A program made the position numbers and the translations under genes. The notes under the pieces are model-generated. The model was not told the origin of the DNA, ran no database searches, and saw nothing but the letters and a program-made list of their open reading frames with translations. This document shows positions 19,426 through 28,219 of a stretch of DNA of 64,000 nucleotides, in pieces. The DNA comes from Alphaproteobacteria bacterium (lineage in GTDB: Bacteria; Pseudomonadota; Alphaproteobacteria; Micavibrionales; Micavibrionaceae): the NCBI GenBank assembly GCA_020443075.1, contig JAGRIU010000060.1, forward strand, positions 22,632-86,631, given 5' to 3'. Each line of letters begins with the position of its first letter. The first letter of the stretch is position 1.

Positions 19426-20007
19426 ATGAGCGCAAAAAATATCAAGGATCAACTGGTTGAGGCCGCCATGGAACTGGCGCAGGAGCAGGAGTGGGCCGCC
19501 GTGTCTCTGGCGGATATTGCGCGCCGCTGCGGCCTGTCCGAAAGCGAAGTCTACAATTATGCCGAAGACAAAGAAGATATCCTGATCCTCATCAGCCGCA
19601 TGATCGACCGCCACGTCGCAGAGAATACACAAGAATTCAATGGCGAAGACGAGTCTTTCGTATCTCAGCGCGACCGCCTGTTTGATGTGCTGATGGAGCG
19701 TTTTGATATTCTGAACGAATATCGTCCGGCCTTGCTTTCGATCCTGAAAAGCCTGCGCGCCGATCCTAAAAAGGCCGCTCTGTCGGCGCCGCATCTGTGC
19801 CGCTCAATGAACCGCATGCTGGAATTGGCGGGCATTCCCGCCGACGGTCTGCGCGGCGCGGCCAAAGCCGCGGCCCTGACGGCCATTTATCTCAAAACCC
19901 TGAAAGTCTGGAAAGACGATGACAGCCCGGATATGAGCCAAACCATGGCCGCGCTGGACAAAGACCTCGGCCACGCCGAACGACTGGCCGGCCTGTTCCG
20001 CCTCTAG
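19426..20007 (+). CDS. TetR-family transcriptional regulator
   Basis: 193 residues from ATG 19426 (MSAKNIKDQLVEAAM); the open frame upstream to 19369 is unlikely coding. An N-terminal helix-turn-helix lies at about 20-45 (WAAVSLADIARRCGLSESEV, then YNYAEDKEDIL). The C-terminal ligand/dimer domain is helical and includes LRADPKKAALSAPHLCRSMN. Some alphaproteobacterial relatives resemble COQ9. Target genes are unknown; it is divergent from the PfkB kinase. Confidence 0.85.
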   Translation: MSAKNIKDQLVEAAMELAQEQEWAAVSLADIARRCGLSESEVYNYAEDKEDILILISRMIDRHVAENTQEFNGEDESFVSQRDRLFDVLMERFDILNEYRPALLSILKSLRADPKKAALSAPHLCRSMNRMLELAGIPADGLRGAAKAAALTAIYLKTLKVWKDDDSPDMSQTMAALDKDLGHAERLAGLFRL

Positions 20008-20036
20008 CATTTCGGCATCCCGCTCCCCATTTTGGC

Positions 20037-20057
20037 ATCCCGGACTTGATCCGGGAT
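20037..20057. repeat. REP-like palindrome ATCCCGGA-CTTGA-TCCGGGAT
   Basis: Perfect eight-pair palindrome with loop CTTGA, 30 bases after the TetR stop. This CCGGACTTGATCCGG form is a widespread dispersed repeat in proteobacteria. GGCATCCC occurs just before it (about 20014-20021) and again within it, suggesting a degenerate second unit. Confidence 0.75.
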
Positions 20058-20090
20058 CTATAGCCTTTTAAAGGCACAAACGCGCGAGAG

Positions 20091-20105
20091 TTAACCTTTT
20101 TTCAA
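20091..20105. promoter_or_regulatory. Near-consensus CtrA box
   Basis: TTAACC is followed at the right spacing (N7) by TCAA, one mismatch from TTAA-N7-TTAA. It lies 50-60 bases before the 512-residue protein gene. Confidence 0.35.
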
Positions 20106-20153
20106 CCATTTCCCCTCACAATATTCCCAAACGCGTAAAAATTGAGGGTAAGT

Positions 20154-21692
20154 ATGGCAGGCCAATCGCTAATCGAAAAAATAGAGCAAAACGTCAAAGC
20201 GGCGCCGATTCCGCAGCGTCTGGAAGGTTGGCCGCAAAACCTGCCCGAACCTTTGGTGCATGAGCCATCAGGCAAGACAATAACATTTTACGACAGTGAC
20301 GTCAGAGAGCACATAGTCTTTCACGATCCGGAAAATCCCGGCGGTTATATGGCCATGCGCGCCGAAGACATGACGAATATGTTCCATCAAGAATCCTACG
20401 ATATTCAGGCGGAAGGCAGCTTCGCAAATTCAACCATGAGCATAAAAGATGGGAGAGCCCTTTTTACACCATCGGAAAACGCGAATTGGCCACTGATCAA
20501 AGAACTGGATCGGTACAGTGATCAGGTAAATAATCGCGGCCTTCTGGCACAAAATGTTTCGTTAGATGAATTGCCGAAGCAGGGCATTCGTATTTTCCAG
20601 CCGCCCGAACAGGCTCCCGTGCAGAAAATTGTTAAGGAAGAGGTGAAGCCCCCTGTTCCTGCTAAGCCCTCTGTCGAAGACGTTGCTGCAGGCCGTCTGG
20701 CAGGCCTGAAATACTTTGCCGCTTCACATGCCGGACAAGCAAGTACCCCGCTGGACGGCTCGGATGCGGACGCATTCAAACGTCAAACCGCGCACATAGA
20801 GGGACTCTTTGTCCGCGATCCCGGCATGAACGACCGTTACACTGCCGGCGATATCGAGCAAGCCATCAAAAGCGCGCCGGAGGCTATCCGGCCTCAAGTG
20901 GCCGCCTATGTAGCTAAACGCATTGAAACAGGCGCCGCGCCGGATACGGCAAACTATATCAAGGCTGAAGCGCCGCCGGTTCAAGCCGCGCCGCCATCCA
21001 AGAGCCTTGAGACGTTGGGCGTAAAAATCCCGGACGGCATGAACACACAGGTCGAATCCAATGCCTTGTATAACGCGGCTTCGACGGCCTTTTGGGCTAT
21101 TCAACGCGGCGATATGACGGCGGAAACTATGGCTGAATTGCGTGGAAAGCTTGAAGCGGCCTCCCCCACAATCGGCGGGCAATATGCCGATTTGTTGCAG
21201 GAAAAGTTCGATAATCCGAACAGTACAAAGAATTTCATGGGCGGTTTAGCCCAAATACAGGACGGAGCCTACCAAGAACTGCAAGCCGCTCAACGTGAAG
21301 CGGAAGCTGTGCAGCAATTGGCGCAAAGGCGTCAGATAGTTGAAGGCGGGTTGCAAAGCTACATTGCAGAGCATCAGGATTTTGTGCGCGAAAGCTCAGC
21401 AGGTGGTGCGCCGGATAATAATGATACGCAATGTTGGGGGATACAGCATTACAATGGCGCCGCATACTTTATAGACGCGGTAAGAACAAACTTTAGCGGC
21501 GTGGTCAGCGGCGATTCAACGGACTTATCGACAATTCATTTTGATATGGATAAATTGCCCCAAGAATACACAAGTATTAGGGGCGAAATCGAACAGCTTC
21601 AGGGGATCGTCGAGGATGGAGCGAAATTTAAAGCTGACTATCCCAACGCCGCGTGCGAGCAGCCGCCATCAACTCCACCTCAGAACTGGTAA
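20154..21692 (+). CDS. Modular 512-residue protein of unknown function, related to the giant protein at 53.4-58.4 kb
   Basis: Start ATG 20154 with GAGGG just upstream. There is no signal peptide or membrane segment. A first domain (1-150) rich in aromatic and polar residues is followed by a Pro/Lys/Glu linker (EQAPVQKIVKEEVKPPVPAK, about 155-175) and helical domains. A second linker is APPVQAAPPSKS near 275-287. Residues 222-238 hold DPGMNDRYTAGDIEQAI, an EF-hand-like loop closely similar to motifs in the 1690-residue protein. The C-terminal part is a Gln-rich coiled coil (LQAAQREAEAVQQLAQRRQ) then a Cys-containing tail. Function unknown; a structural or secreted effector role is possible but unproven. 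Confidence 0.75.
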   Translation: MAGQSLIEKIEQNVKAAPIPQRLEGWPQNLPEPLVHEPSGKTITFYDSDVREHIVFHDPENPGGYMAMRAEDMTNMFHQESYDIQAEGSFANSTMSIKDGRALFTPSENANWPLIKELDRYSDQVNNRGLLAQNVSLDELPKQGIRIFQPPEQAPVQKIVKEEVKPPVPAKPSVEDVAAGRLAGLKYFAASHAGQASTPLDGSDADAFKRQTAHIEGLFVRDPGMNDRYTAGDIEQAIKSAPEAIRPQVAAYVAKRIETGAAPDTANYIKAEAPPVQAAPPSKSLETLGVKIPDGMNTQVESNALYNAASTAFWAIQRGDMTAETMAELRGKLEAASPTIGGQYADLLQEKFDNPNSTKNFMGGLAQIQDGAYQELQAAQREAEAVQQLAQRRQIVEGGLQSYIAEHQDFVRESSAGGAPDNNDTQCWGIQHYNGAAYFIDAVRTNFSGVVSGDSTDLSTIHFDMDKLPQEYTSIRGEIEQLQGIVEDGAKFKADYPNAACEQPPSTPPQNW

Positions 21693-21705
21693 GTGCCTGT
21701 CTGTT

Positions 21706-22326
21706 TTAAGCCGCGATCTTCAATGGCCCTTTTTCAAACAATTCGGCGACATAGTCCCAGTTCACCATATGGTCGATAAACGCCTCGAGATACTTGGGTC
21801 GTGCATTGCGGTAATCAATGTAATAGCTGTGCTCCCACACATCGCACCCGAGCAGAGCCGTCTTGCCGTGCGTCAAAGGATTATCCGCGTTGGCGGTTTT
21901 AAGAATTTCCAGTTTGCCGTCGCTATTCATCACCAGCCAGACCCATCCCGAACCGAACTGTGAAGCACCGCCCTGAATAAAATCAACGCGGAAGGAGTCA
22001 TAACTTTCAAAACTGTCCTGAATGGCTTTTTCAAGATTGCCGGGGAGCGCCCCGCCGCCATTGGGCTTCATCCAGTTCCAGAAATGCGTGTGATTCCAGT
22101 GCTGCCCGGCATTATTGAACAGCCCCTGATTGCCGGATTTATGCGCATTCAAAACCACGGCCTCCAGCGTATCGCCCATATGGACCAAACCTTCCAGAGC
22201 CTTGTTCCCGTTATCGACATAGGCTTTATGGTGCTTGTCATGATGGTATTCCAGCGTTTCCGCAGACATATACGGGTCCAGCGCGTCATAGGCATAGGGA
22301 AGCTCGGGCAGTTCGAATGCAGACAT
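21706..22326 (-). CDS. sodB: Iron/manganese superoxide dismutase
   Basis: 206 residues. Converts superoxide to oxygen and hydrogen peroxide. Metal ligands are visible: His in LEYHHDKHHKAYV, His in NNAGQHWNHTHFWNWM, Asp and His in GCDVWEHSYYIDYRN. The residue pattern around AGQHWNH and GSGWVWLV favours the iron type, though metal choice is not certain. No signal peptide, so cytoplasmic. Confidence 0.95.
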   Translation of the reverse strand: MSAFELPELPYAYDALDPYMSAETLEYHHDKHHKAYVDNGNKALEGLVHMGDTLEAVVLNAHKSGNQGLFNNAGQHWNHTHFWNWMKPNGGGALPGNLEKAIQDSFESYDSFRVDFIQGGASQFGSGWVWLVMNSDGKLEILKTANADNPLTHGKTALLGCDVWEHSYYIDYRNARPKYLEAFIDHMVNWDYVAELFEKGPLKIAA

Positions 22327-22417
22327 TAATCTCTCCTCGGTAATTCATTCAATGAATAAGTAAGCCTAGCCTTTTTACAGCTTTGTTCAAGGAGAAATTT
22401 ATGCTTTAAGAACGAGC

Positions 22418-23215
22418 ATGAGCCAAAATCTTCCCTATTGTGCACAGCTTGTCAAAACACATGACCCGGACCGTTTCCTGCTCTCCATGCTGTATCCGCG
22501 TGCCGTAAGGCCCGCCTTGTGGGCGCTTTTTGCCTTCAATCACGAAATCGCCAAAACCCGCGAAGTGGTCAGCGAGACGCGTTTGGGGCTCATGCGCCTG
22601 CAATGGTGGAAAGACGAGATTGGCAAGCTCTATGACGGTACGCCGCCGCCGGACCATGAAGTGCTCGCCCCGTTGTCCGATGCGATAACCCGCTATAATC
22701 TACCCTTTGAAAGCTTTGAGCGTTTGATGTGCGCCCGGGAGTTTGATCTGGAGGACCGTCGCCCGTCCAACATAGAAGGCTTGCTCAATTACGCGGACTT
22801 TACCACCTCGCCGCTGATGGCGATGGCTTTACGGATAACGCAGGAGGCCGAAGAGCCTGAAATTCTGCGCCGCGTCTCCGTAAACTATGCTCTGGCCGGG
22901 ATAGTGCGCAGCGTACCATTCATGGCTGCGCACCGCCGCTGCTTGTTGCCTGAAGATCTTATGGTGAAGCATGAGCAACGCATGGATAAGTTCTATGAAT
23001 TCAAAAGGGTAGAGGGCTTTCCTGAAATTATAAAAAAACTGAGCATGCAGGGGCAGGGGGCAATAAAGCCGCAAAGCCGTTTGCTTAAAGCCGCACAAAA
23101 CTTGTCAAAACAGTACTTTAAGCAGCTCAAAAGCTGCGCCTATGACCCGTTTCACCCGCGTATGAAGCTCGATCCTCCACTTAAAGTTTTGTATACGGTT
23201 TTATCATCTATATAA
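22418..23215 (+). CDS. Squalene/phytoene synthase-fold protein, NDUFAF6-like
   Basis: 265 residues. The fold is recognisable (YPRAVRPALWALFAFNHEIA, LQWWKDEIGKLY, YADFTTSPLMAMAL). The aspartate-rich DxxxD motifs needed to bind prenyl diphosphate are degraded: the first reads EIAKTREVVSE and the second position reads AGIVRSVPFMA. This matches NDUFAF6, a non-catalytic respiratory complex I assembly factor with homologues in alphaproteobacteria. A MidA/NDUFAF7-like gene lies at 47.8-48.9 kb. It is not supported as a carotenoid or hopanoid enzyme. Confidence 0.8.
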   Translation: MSQNLPYCAQLVKTHDPDRFLLSMLYPRAVRPALWALFAFNHEIAKTREVVSETRLGLMRLQWWKDEIGKLYDGTPPPDHEVLAPLSDAITRYNLPFESFERLMCAREFDLEDRRPSNIEGLLNYADFTTSPLMAMALRITQEAEEPEILRRVSVNYALAGIVRSVPFMAAHRRCLLPEDLMVKHEQRMDKFYEFKRVEGFPEIIKKLSMQGQGAIKPQSRLLKAAQNLSKQYFKQLKSCAYDPFHPRMKLDPPLKVLYTVLSSI

Positions 23216-23275
23216 TTGATTTATATTGAATATTTGATATAATAATAGACAGGGTAAACAAGGTTAGGGGTAACC

Positions 23276-23533
23276 ATGGTGAATTCAGTTTCAGGCATAG
23301 GCGGGCCGCAGCAAGCCTCGCCGGCGAATAAGGCGCAGGAGCAAAAAGCGCAGGCGCAAAAGCAGGACGAAAAGCGCCGCGCCGAACGTACTGCGGATAA
23401 AGTCGAGATTTCCAAGGAGGCTATCAGCCTCGCGCAGGCCGAACAAGCCGCCAAGCAGGTCAAGGATGATTTGAAAAAGGATGACACTCTGACCTTGGGT
23501 CTGGACGCGGATTTCGAATCTATTGAGGCTTAA
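23276..23533 (+). CDS. Small charged protein of unknown function
   Basis: 85 residues, very rich in Gln, Ala, Lys and Glu (NKAQEQKAQAQKQDEKRRAE), predicted helical. The segment DKVEISKEAISLAQAEQAA faintly recalls the C-terminal part of anti-sigma factor FlgM (D-K-V-x-x-S-x-E-A), but no flagellar gene is nearby. The start has GGGG about nine bases upstream. It overlaps the end of the convergent hydrolase by 14 bases. Confidence 0.6.
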   Translation: MVNSVSGIGGPQQASPANKAQEQKAQAQKQDEKRRAERTADKVEISKEAISLAQAEQAAKQVKDDLKKDDTLTLGLDADFESIEA

Positions 23534-24194
23534 ACCGTCCGTCCTCCAAAAACGCAAGAACCTGCGCGATCACTTCCGGGTTAAACATCATGAATGTGTG
23601 TGTGGCCGCCATGACGATATGATCGCTCATGCCTTTGATCTTGGTGCGCTCCACAGGGACAATCCCGTCATGGTCTCCGTCTAAAACCCACGGCGCCAGC
23701 GGGTTGATTGACGCGCTGCCCGCAATCACGCCCAGAGGGTAATCAATATCCCCGTCAATATGCCGGTATCCGGTGGTGAGCTGTTCGCTGGCCGGACCGA
23801 AAATCGCGCGGAAAACCGGTCCCATAATCTGGCTTTCATTAAAGAAATCGGCGAATTCACTCCCCGTATTCGGCGGGCTGAGCATCACGACTTTGCCGAG
23901 GGTTTGCGGTCTGTGCGTGGCGATATAGTAACGCGCCACCAGTCCGCCCATCGAATGCGTTACAAAATGAAGCGGCATATTCGGGTCATAATCCGGCGCA
24001 TTTTCGATGCATTCGGCAACAAAGGTTGTAATGTCTTCCAGAGATTTTTCCCGTGAAGGATAAAGAATATTGAGCGTTTGATAACCCTCTTTGCGCAGCG
24101 CGCGCTCCAGCATCAGCATATCGGTCTTGCTGCGCAAGATTCCGTGCAGTAGAACAACCGTGCCTTTATGGCTCTCAGGCGGATTTTTGTTCAT
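23520..24194 (-). CDS. Alpha/beta hydrolase, lipase-like
   Basis: 224 residues from ATG 24194 ([18 protein letters not shown]); longer in-frame starts lie within the trmFO end. The oxyanion segment is [10 protein letters not shown]. The nucleophile elbow is [14 protein letters not shown] (Ser in T-H-S-M-G-G). The acid and His are likely in [11 protein letters not shown] and [10 protein letters not shown]. It resembles triacylglycerol lipase/PGAP1-like esterases; substrate unknown. Start and trmFO stop overlap by 20 bases, so the two are probably co-transcribed. Confidence 0.85.
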   Translation of the reverse strand: MNKNPPESHKGTVVLLHGILRSKTDMLMLERALRKEGYQTLNILYPSREKSLEDITTFVAECIENAPDYDPNMPLHFVTHSMGGLVARYYIATHRPQTLGKVVMLSPPNTGSEFADFFNESQIMGPVFRAIFGPASEQLTTGYRHIDGDIDYPLGVIAGSASINPLAPWVLDGDHDGIVPVERTKIKGMSDHIVMAATHTFMMFNPEVIAQVLAFLEDGRFKPQ

Positions 24195-25683
24195 GAACAT
24201 CCATCCATTCATCGAAATCCTGCGCCGCCCGCAGCGTATAGGCGCGCTTGCGGTCTTTCCCGCGTAACTTGGCCCGTTTGCTTTTACCGGACTTGGTTTC
24301 GTAGCGCACTGTCGCTTCATCTTTCGAAAGCGGCGGGAACAGGCCGAAATTGATATTCATTGGCTGGAAAGTCTCGGCCTCAGCCCCGCCCGTAATATGT
24401 CCCAGCAAAGCCCCCATCGCGCTTGTTTGCGGCGGTGGCGTAAATTGAAGTCCTAAAGCCTGCGCAGCGGCCATCCGCCCGGCCAATAGTCCGATCGAGG
24501 CGCTCTCGATATAGCCTTCGCAGCCCGTAATTTGCCCGGCGAAGCGAATAGTTTGTCCTTCTGTGCCTTCCTCGCGCAAGCGGGGATCTTTTAAAGGCCC
24601 CTGCTTTCGCAGGGGAGACATAAATTCCTCTTTCAACCGCAAGCCCTCATCCAGAAGTTTCGGTGAATTGATAAACGTATTCCTGTGCAGCCCGCCCAGC
24701 CGCGCAAATTCAGCCGTTTCCAGCCCCGGAATCATGCGGAAAACCCGCGTCTGCTCGCCCCATTTCATCTTGGTCTGAAAACCCACGATATTGTACAGCG
24801 TCCCCAGTGCGTTATCTTGCCGCAATTGCACGACGGCATAAGGCTCCTGACCTGTGCGCGGATTAACCAGCCCCACAGGTTTCATCGGCCCAAAGCGCAA
24901 AGTTTCCGGCCCTCGCGTCGCCATAACCTCGATCGGCATGCACCCGTCAAAATACGGCGTATCCTGCTCCTGTTCGGCCAATGTCGGGCTGCCGGAGGGA
25001 AGCTCCCACTCTTTAAACAACCCGTATTCCGCTGCCAAAAGCTCTTGTATAAAGGCTTCATATTGTGCCTTGTCCATCGGGCAGTTGATATAGTCTTTCC
25101 CCGATCCGGCGGGCCCGGCCTTATCATAGCGCGATTGAAACCACGCCTTATCCATGTTGATGCTCTCTGTATGCACGATCGGAGCAATCGCATCGAAAAA
25201 CGACAGCTCTTTCTCTCCGGTCAATTCCGCAATCGCCTGCGCCAGCGGGTCAGAGGTCAAAGGCCCGGTCGCGATAATCACATTGTCCCACTCCGCAGGC
25301 GGCAAACCGTTAATCTCTCCACGCTCGATTGTAATGCGCGGATGCGCCGCCAAAGCCTCAGTGACGCCTTTGGAAAAGACATCGCGGTCAACGGCTAAGG
25401 CCCCACCAGCCGGCACGGCCGCCTTGTCGCCTTCGCGCATAATCAGCGAGCTGAGTTTGCGCATTTCCTGATGGATAAGGCCCACAGCATTATGTTCGGC
25501 ATCATCGCTACGGAAAGAATTCGAGCACACAAGTTCTGCGCAATAATCGCTGCTGTGCGCAGGCGTGCCTTTTTCGGGGCGCATTTCGTGCAGCACAACG
25601 CGTGCGCCCATATTGGCCGCCTGCCAGGCCGCTTCGCTTCCCGCCAGTCCGGCGCCTATAATGTGAATAATCTGAGAATTCAT
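24175..25683 (-). CDS. trmFO: TrmFO, folate/FAD-dependent tRNA (uracil-54-C5) methyltransferase, with an inserted repeat
   Basis: 502 residues from ATG 25683 ([20 protein letters not shown]), an FAD-binding GxGxxG start. The frame is open to 26112 but that part is antisense to the carbonic anhydrase gene. Makes ribothymidine at tRNA position 54 using methylene-tetrahydrofolate. Other marks are [31 protein letters not shown] [30 protein letters not shown] and [15 protein letters not shown]. Between LRLKEEF and the RFAGQ segment lies an extra stretch [19 protein letters not shown] where relatives have only a few residues. It coincides with a palindromic repeat (24553-24621). Confidence 0.93.
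   Translation of the reverse strand: MNSQIIHIIGAGLAGSEAAWQAANMGARVVLHEMRPEKGTPAHSSDYCAELVCSNSFRSDDAEHNAVGLIHQEMRKLSSLIMREGDKAAVPAGGALAVDRDVFSKGVTEALAAHPRITIERGEINGLPPAEWDNVIIATGPLTSDPLAQAIAELTGEKELSFFDAIAPIVHTESINMDKAWFQSRYDKAGPAGSGKDYINCPMDKAQYEAFIQELLAAEYGLFKEWELPSGSPTLAEQEQDTPYFDGCMPIEVMATRGPETLRFGPMKPVGLVNPRTGQEPYAVVQLRQDNALGTLYNIVGFQTKMKWGEQTRVFRMIPGLETAEFARLGGLHRNTFINSPKLLDEGLRLKEEFMSPLRKQGPLKDPRLREEGTEGQTIRFAGQITGCEGYIESASIGLLAGRMAAAQALGLQFTPPPQTSAMGALLGHITGGAEAETFQPMNINFGLFPPLSKDEATVRYETKSGKSKRAKLRGKDRKRAYTLRAAQDFDEWMDVHEQKSA
24553..24621. repeat. Palindromic element inside trmFO
   Basis: CCCCTGC (24598-24604) and GCAGGGG (24609-24615) form a hairpin, followed by AAAGATCCCCGCTTGCGC on the minus strand. 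This resembles a common dispersed repeat of the form CCCCTGCGAAAGCAGGGG...AAAGATCCCCGC. Limits are approximate; it is read in frame as about 23 extra residues of TrmFO. Confidence 0.75.
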
Positions 25684-25809
25684 CGGCCAACAGGTAGCAA
25701 AAGCTATGCATATCCGCAAACAAAACCTTTTCTTTTTACCCAGTGCCTGTAAACTTTTTAGAAGAGGCGACTCATGCCGTTTAAAAAAATCACCAAAGAG
25801 GTTTGAAAC

Positions 25810-26595
25810 ATGAAAAAACTCGCGCTGACAACAGCCCTTTGCCTTACTTTGTCTATGCCTGCGTTTGCCGAAGACCATGCATCCATGCCCGAACCTCAAG
25901 CCGAACCGCAGATTGAGTTGCACCGTGTTCACTGGGGGTATGACGGCCCGGGAGCCGCCAAGCATTGGGGCGACATCGATACGGCAAACGAAGCGTGCAA
26001 GTCCGGGAAAAGCCAGTCGCCTATCAATATAGCCCGCTTCCTGCAAGAAGACCTGCCGGATTTGCATCCCACCTATGCCGAAGCGTCTCTGGATATCGTC
26101 AATAACGGCCATACGGTGCAGATCAATTTTGCCCCGGGCTCAAAGCTGGAAGTCGGTGGCATAACATATGATTTACTGCAATTGCACTTTCACACCCCTA
26201 GCGAGCACTACCTCGATGGCGCCCCCTATCCGATGGAAATGCATCTGGTGCATAAAGCCGAGGATGGCACGCTTGGCGTTGTCGGCGTTTTAATCAAGGT
26301 CGGGGAAGCTAATCCGGAGATCGAGAAAATCTGGCAGAATGTCCCGCCTGCCGGTCGCGAGGTCAGTGTTCAAGACGTAAGCATCAACGCCGCAAATTTG
26401 CTACCAGAATCTTTGGATTACTACAGGTACGAAGGGTCTTTAACCACGCCGCCTTGCACCGAAGGCGTGCAATGGCATGTGCTCAAAGACACAATTGAAG
26501 TCTCTGAAGACCAGCTCCGCGCTTTCCAGTCTGTCTTTCCGGTCAATGCGCGCCCGGTCCAGCCTTTGAATGAACGCGTCATTATCGGCGACTAA
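25810..26595 (+). CDS. Periplasmic alpha-class carbonic anhydrase
   Basis: 261 residues with a signal peptide ending near MPAFA-ED. Hydrates CO2 to bicarbonate in the periplasm. Zinc ligands are visible: two His in [12 protein letters not shown] and one in PMEMHLVHK. The alpha-class marks SQSPINI and [16 protein letters not shown] are present. Length and motifs suggest an active enzyme. It is followed after 11 bases by the TerB-like gene, probably one transcript. Confidence 0.95.
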   Translation: MKKLALTTALCLTLSMPAFAEDHASMPEPQAEPQIELHRVHWGYDGPGAAKHWGDIDTANEACKSGKSQSPINIARFLQEDLPDLHPTYAEASLDIVNNGHTVQINFAPGSKLEVGGITYDLLQLHFHTPSEHYLDGAPYPMEMHLVHKAEDGTLGVVGVLIKVGEANPEIEKIWQNVPPAGREVSVQDVSINAANLLPESLDYYRYEGSLTTPPCTEGVQWHVLKDTIEVSEDQLRAFQSVFPVNARPVQPLNERVIIGD

Positions 26596-26606
26596 AGAGG
26601 TTTTTT

Positions 26607-27113
26607 ATGGAGCCTGAAAAGGGGATCAGTGACAGCCAGTTCTATATGTGGCGCACGCTTTTCGCGGTGGCGCATGCCGATAATGTCGTCACAGACGAAG
26701 AAGTGCGTTATATGGCTGAGGTTTTGGAAGATATTCCGTTTTCCGCCGATCAAAGAGCTATCCTGACAGAAGATAGCAAACACGCTCAATCGATAGAGGA
26801 AATGTTCAAGGGAATCACAGACGTGCGTGATCAGGCTGCTTTTTTCCAGTACGCCCGCGAACTGGTTCATATTGATGGTGATTACGGGGAGGAAGAGCAA
26901 GGGGTGATGCTCAAACTCGGGGAAATACATTTAAAAAATGCCAACCTTGACGATCTGATCGGCAGCGTATCGCTGGAGCTTGAGGAAGACTTCAATCCGG
27001 ACTATGAAGAAACGGGCGACAGCTCGCGGCCGTTTGACGAGCAAAGAAACTTGAAGAAAAAGATATTCTCTTTCCGCGAGCGATTCTTGAAAGACCGTTT
27101 CGGTAAATCCTGA
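26607..27113 (+). CDS. TerB-like helical protein
   Basis: 168 residues, all-helical. FAVAHADNVVTDEEVRYMAEVL and YARELVHIDGDYGEEEQGVM form the two acidic helical halves typical of the TerB/tellurite-resistance fold, each with a D-x-x-(V/Y)-x-x-E-E pattern that may bind divalent metal. A basic tail (NLKKKIFSFRERFLKDRFG) follows. Function of stand-alone members is not established. Confidence 0.75.
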   Translation: MEPEKGISDSQFYMWRTLFAVAHADNVVTDEEVRYMAEVLEDIPFSADQRAILTEDSKHAQSIEEMFKGITDVRDQAAFFQYARELVHIDGDYGEEEQGVMLKLGEIHLKNANLDDLIGSVSLELEEDFNPDYEETGDSSRPFDEQRNLKKKIFSFRERFLKDRFGKS

Positions 27114-27117
27114 TGCC

Positions 27118-27672
27118 TTATTTGAAAACGGCCTGCGCACTGCGAAAGGCCCGCGAATCGTAAGCCGGTAAATCCAAAGGTATTGAAGGGTAAGTCTGTC
27201 CGTCAAAGCGCAGTGCGACGTCTTTGGCTTTTTCCCAGCTTCCCGATACGCGCACAATCAGATTGCGCCAGCCGTTCGTGCGTTCATCCTCGATATACAT
27301 CGGCCCGCGTACAGGCTGGATGGTATTCACCAGTGTGAAGCTGGTATCATGCGCCTGCATCACGAGTAAAGTACAACCGGGCATTCCGCACCAATACCCG
27401 TAAGGTGCATTGAGCATCACGAGGGCATCGCGCCGCGTATCACCATCTAAATCAATGCGGGTATATCTATAGCCCGAAGAAACAGGGCCGTGATGCGTGA
27501 GTAAAAAAGCCCGTATAGCCTCATGAAGAACGGTGTTATCAGGATCAACAGGATCAGGAGGCATAGGGGTGAGGACGATCTCTTGCTGCGCCTCATGTAC
27601 AGTGCCGGAACATCCGCCCGGCATCCACAGACAGAAAAGCAAGAGAGGGAAAATAAAGAAACGGCATCGCAT
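27118..27672 (-). CDS. Putative lipoprotein of unknown function
   Basis: 184 residues. The signal peptide ends at the lipobox-like MPGGC (Cys21). The mature part has RIDLDGDTRRDALVML, which looks like a short calcium-binding or beta-propeller-type D-x-D-G-D loop. GYWCGMPGCTLLVMQA follows, with two Cys that could form a disulfide. The same W-C-G-x-x-G-C pattern occurs in uncharacterised proteobacterial envelope proteins. Convergent with the TerB-like gene, stops four bases apart. Confidence 0.8.
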   Translation of the reverse strand: MRCRFFIFPLLLFCLWMPGGCSGTVHEAQQEIVLTPMPPDPVDPDNTVLHEAIRAFLLTHHGPVSSGYRYTRIDLDGDTRRDALVMLNAPYGYWCGMPGCTLLVMQAHDTSFTLVNTIQPVRGPMYIEDERTNGWRNLIVRVSGSWEKAKDVALRFDGQTYPSIPLDLPAYDSRAFRSAQAVFK

Positions 27673-27850
27673 AACGCTTCAGAGTATGGGGCATTCTCCT
27701 ATTCGAACCCACACAGCAAAATGGCCTATACACAATTTTATCTGTTGCCATATAAAGGGGTGACGATTATGCTCCAAAGCATAAGCTGACGCCCGCGCGT
27801 CGTTTCTTTTTTGTAAGCACGAAAACAAGAGAACTAGAAGGAGAAGGGGT

Positions 27851-28189
27851 ATGACCTTTGTGGTCACAGACATTTGTATCAAGTGCAAATACACCGATTG
27901 TGTAGAGGTGTGTCCGGTCGATTGCTTCTACGAAGGGGAAAATATGCTGGTCATCAGCCCTGAGGAATGTATAGACTGTGGGGTATGCGAACCGGAATGC
28001 CCGATCGACGCGATCCTACCCGATACGGACTCTAAGGCGGATAAATGGGTGGAAATAAATCAGAAATACGCTGAAATCTGGCCCAACATCACACAAACCA
28101 AGGAGCCGATGCCCGAAGCGGAAGCGATGAAAGATGTCCCCAACAAGTTTGAAGAACATTTCAGCGAAAAACCCGGAGAAGGGGACTAA
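27851..28189 (+). CDS. fdxA: Seven-iron ferredoxin FdxA
   Basis: 112 residues. Binds one [3Fe-4S] and one [4Fe-4S] cluster: [17 protein letters not shown] gives one Cys set and [15 protein letters not shown] the other. Electron carrier in the cytoplasm. AAGGAGAAGGGG precedes the ATG. In many alphaproteobacteria carD follows; here cysK follows after 30 bases. Confidence 0.95.
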   Translation: MTFVVTDICIKCKYTDCVEVCPVDCFYEGENMLVISPEECIDCGVCEPECPIDAILPDTDSKADKWVEINQKYAEIWPNITQTKEPMPEAEAMKDVPNKFEEHFSEKPGEGD

Positions 28190-28219
28190 GACCGTCCGCT
28201 AGAAAATAAGGAGAAGACG

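Noticed and set aside
22418..23215. Phytoene or squalene synthase for carotenoid/hopanoid synthesis
   Set aside because: Both aspartate-rich substrate motifs are degraded and no carotenoid or hopanoid gene is nearby.
25684..26112. Long 5' extension of the trmFO frame
   Set aside because: It is antisense to the carbonic anhydrase gene, and the FAD-binding start [12 protein letters not shown] at 25683 is the natural N-terminus.
27685..27720. TTCGAACCC resembling a tRNA T-loop (minus strand GGGTTCGAA)
   Set aside because: The flanking bases do not pair as a T-stem and no acceptor or anticodon arms can be built.
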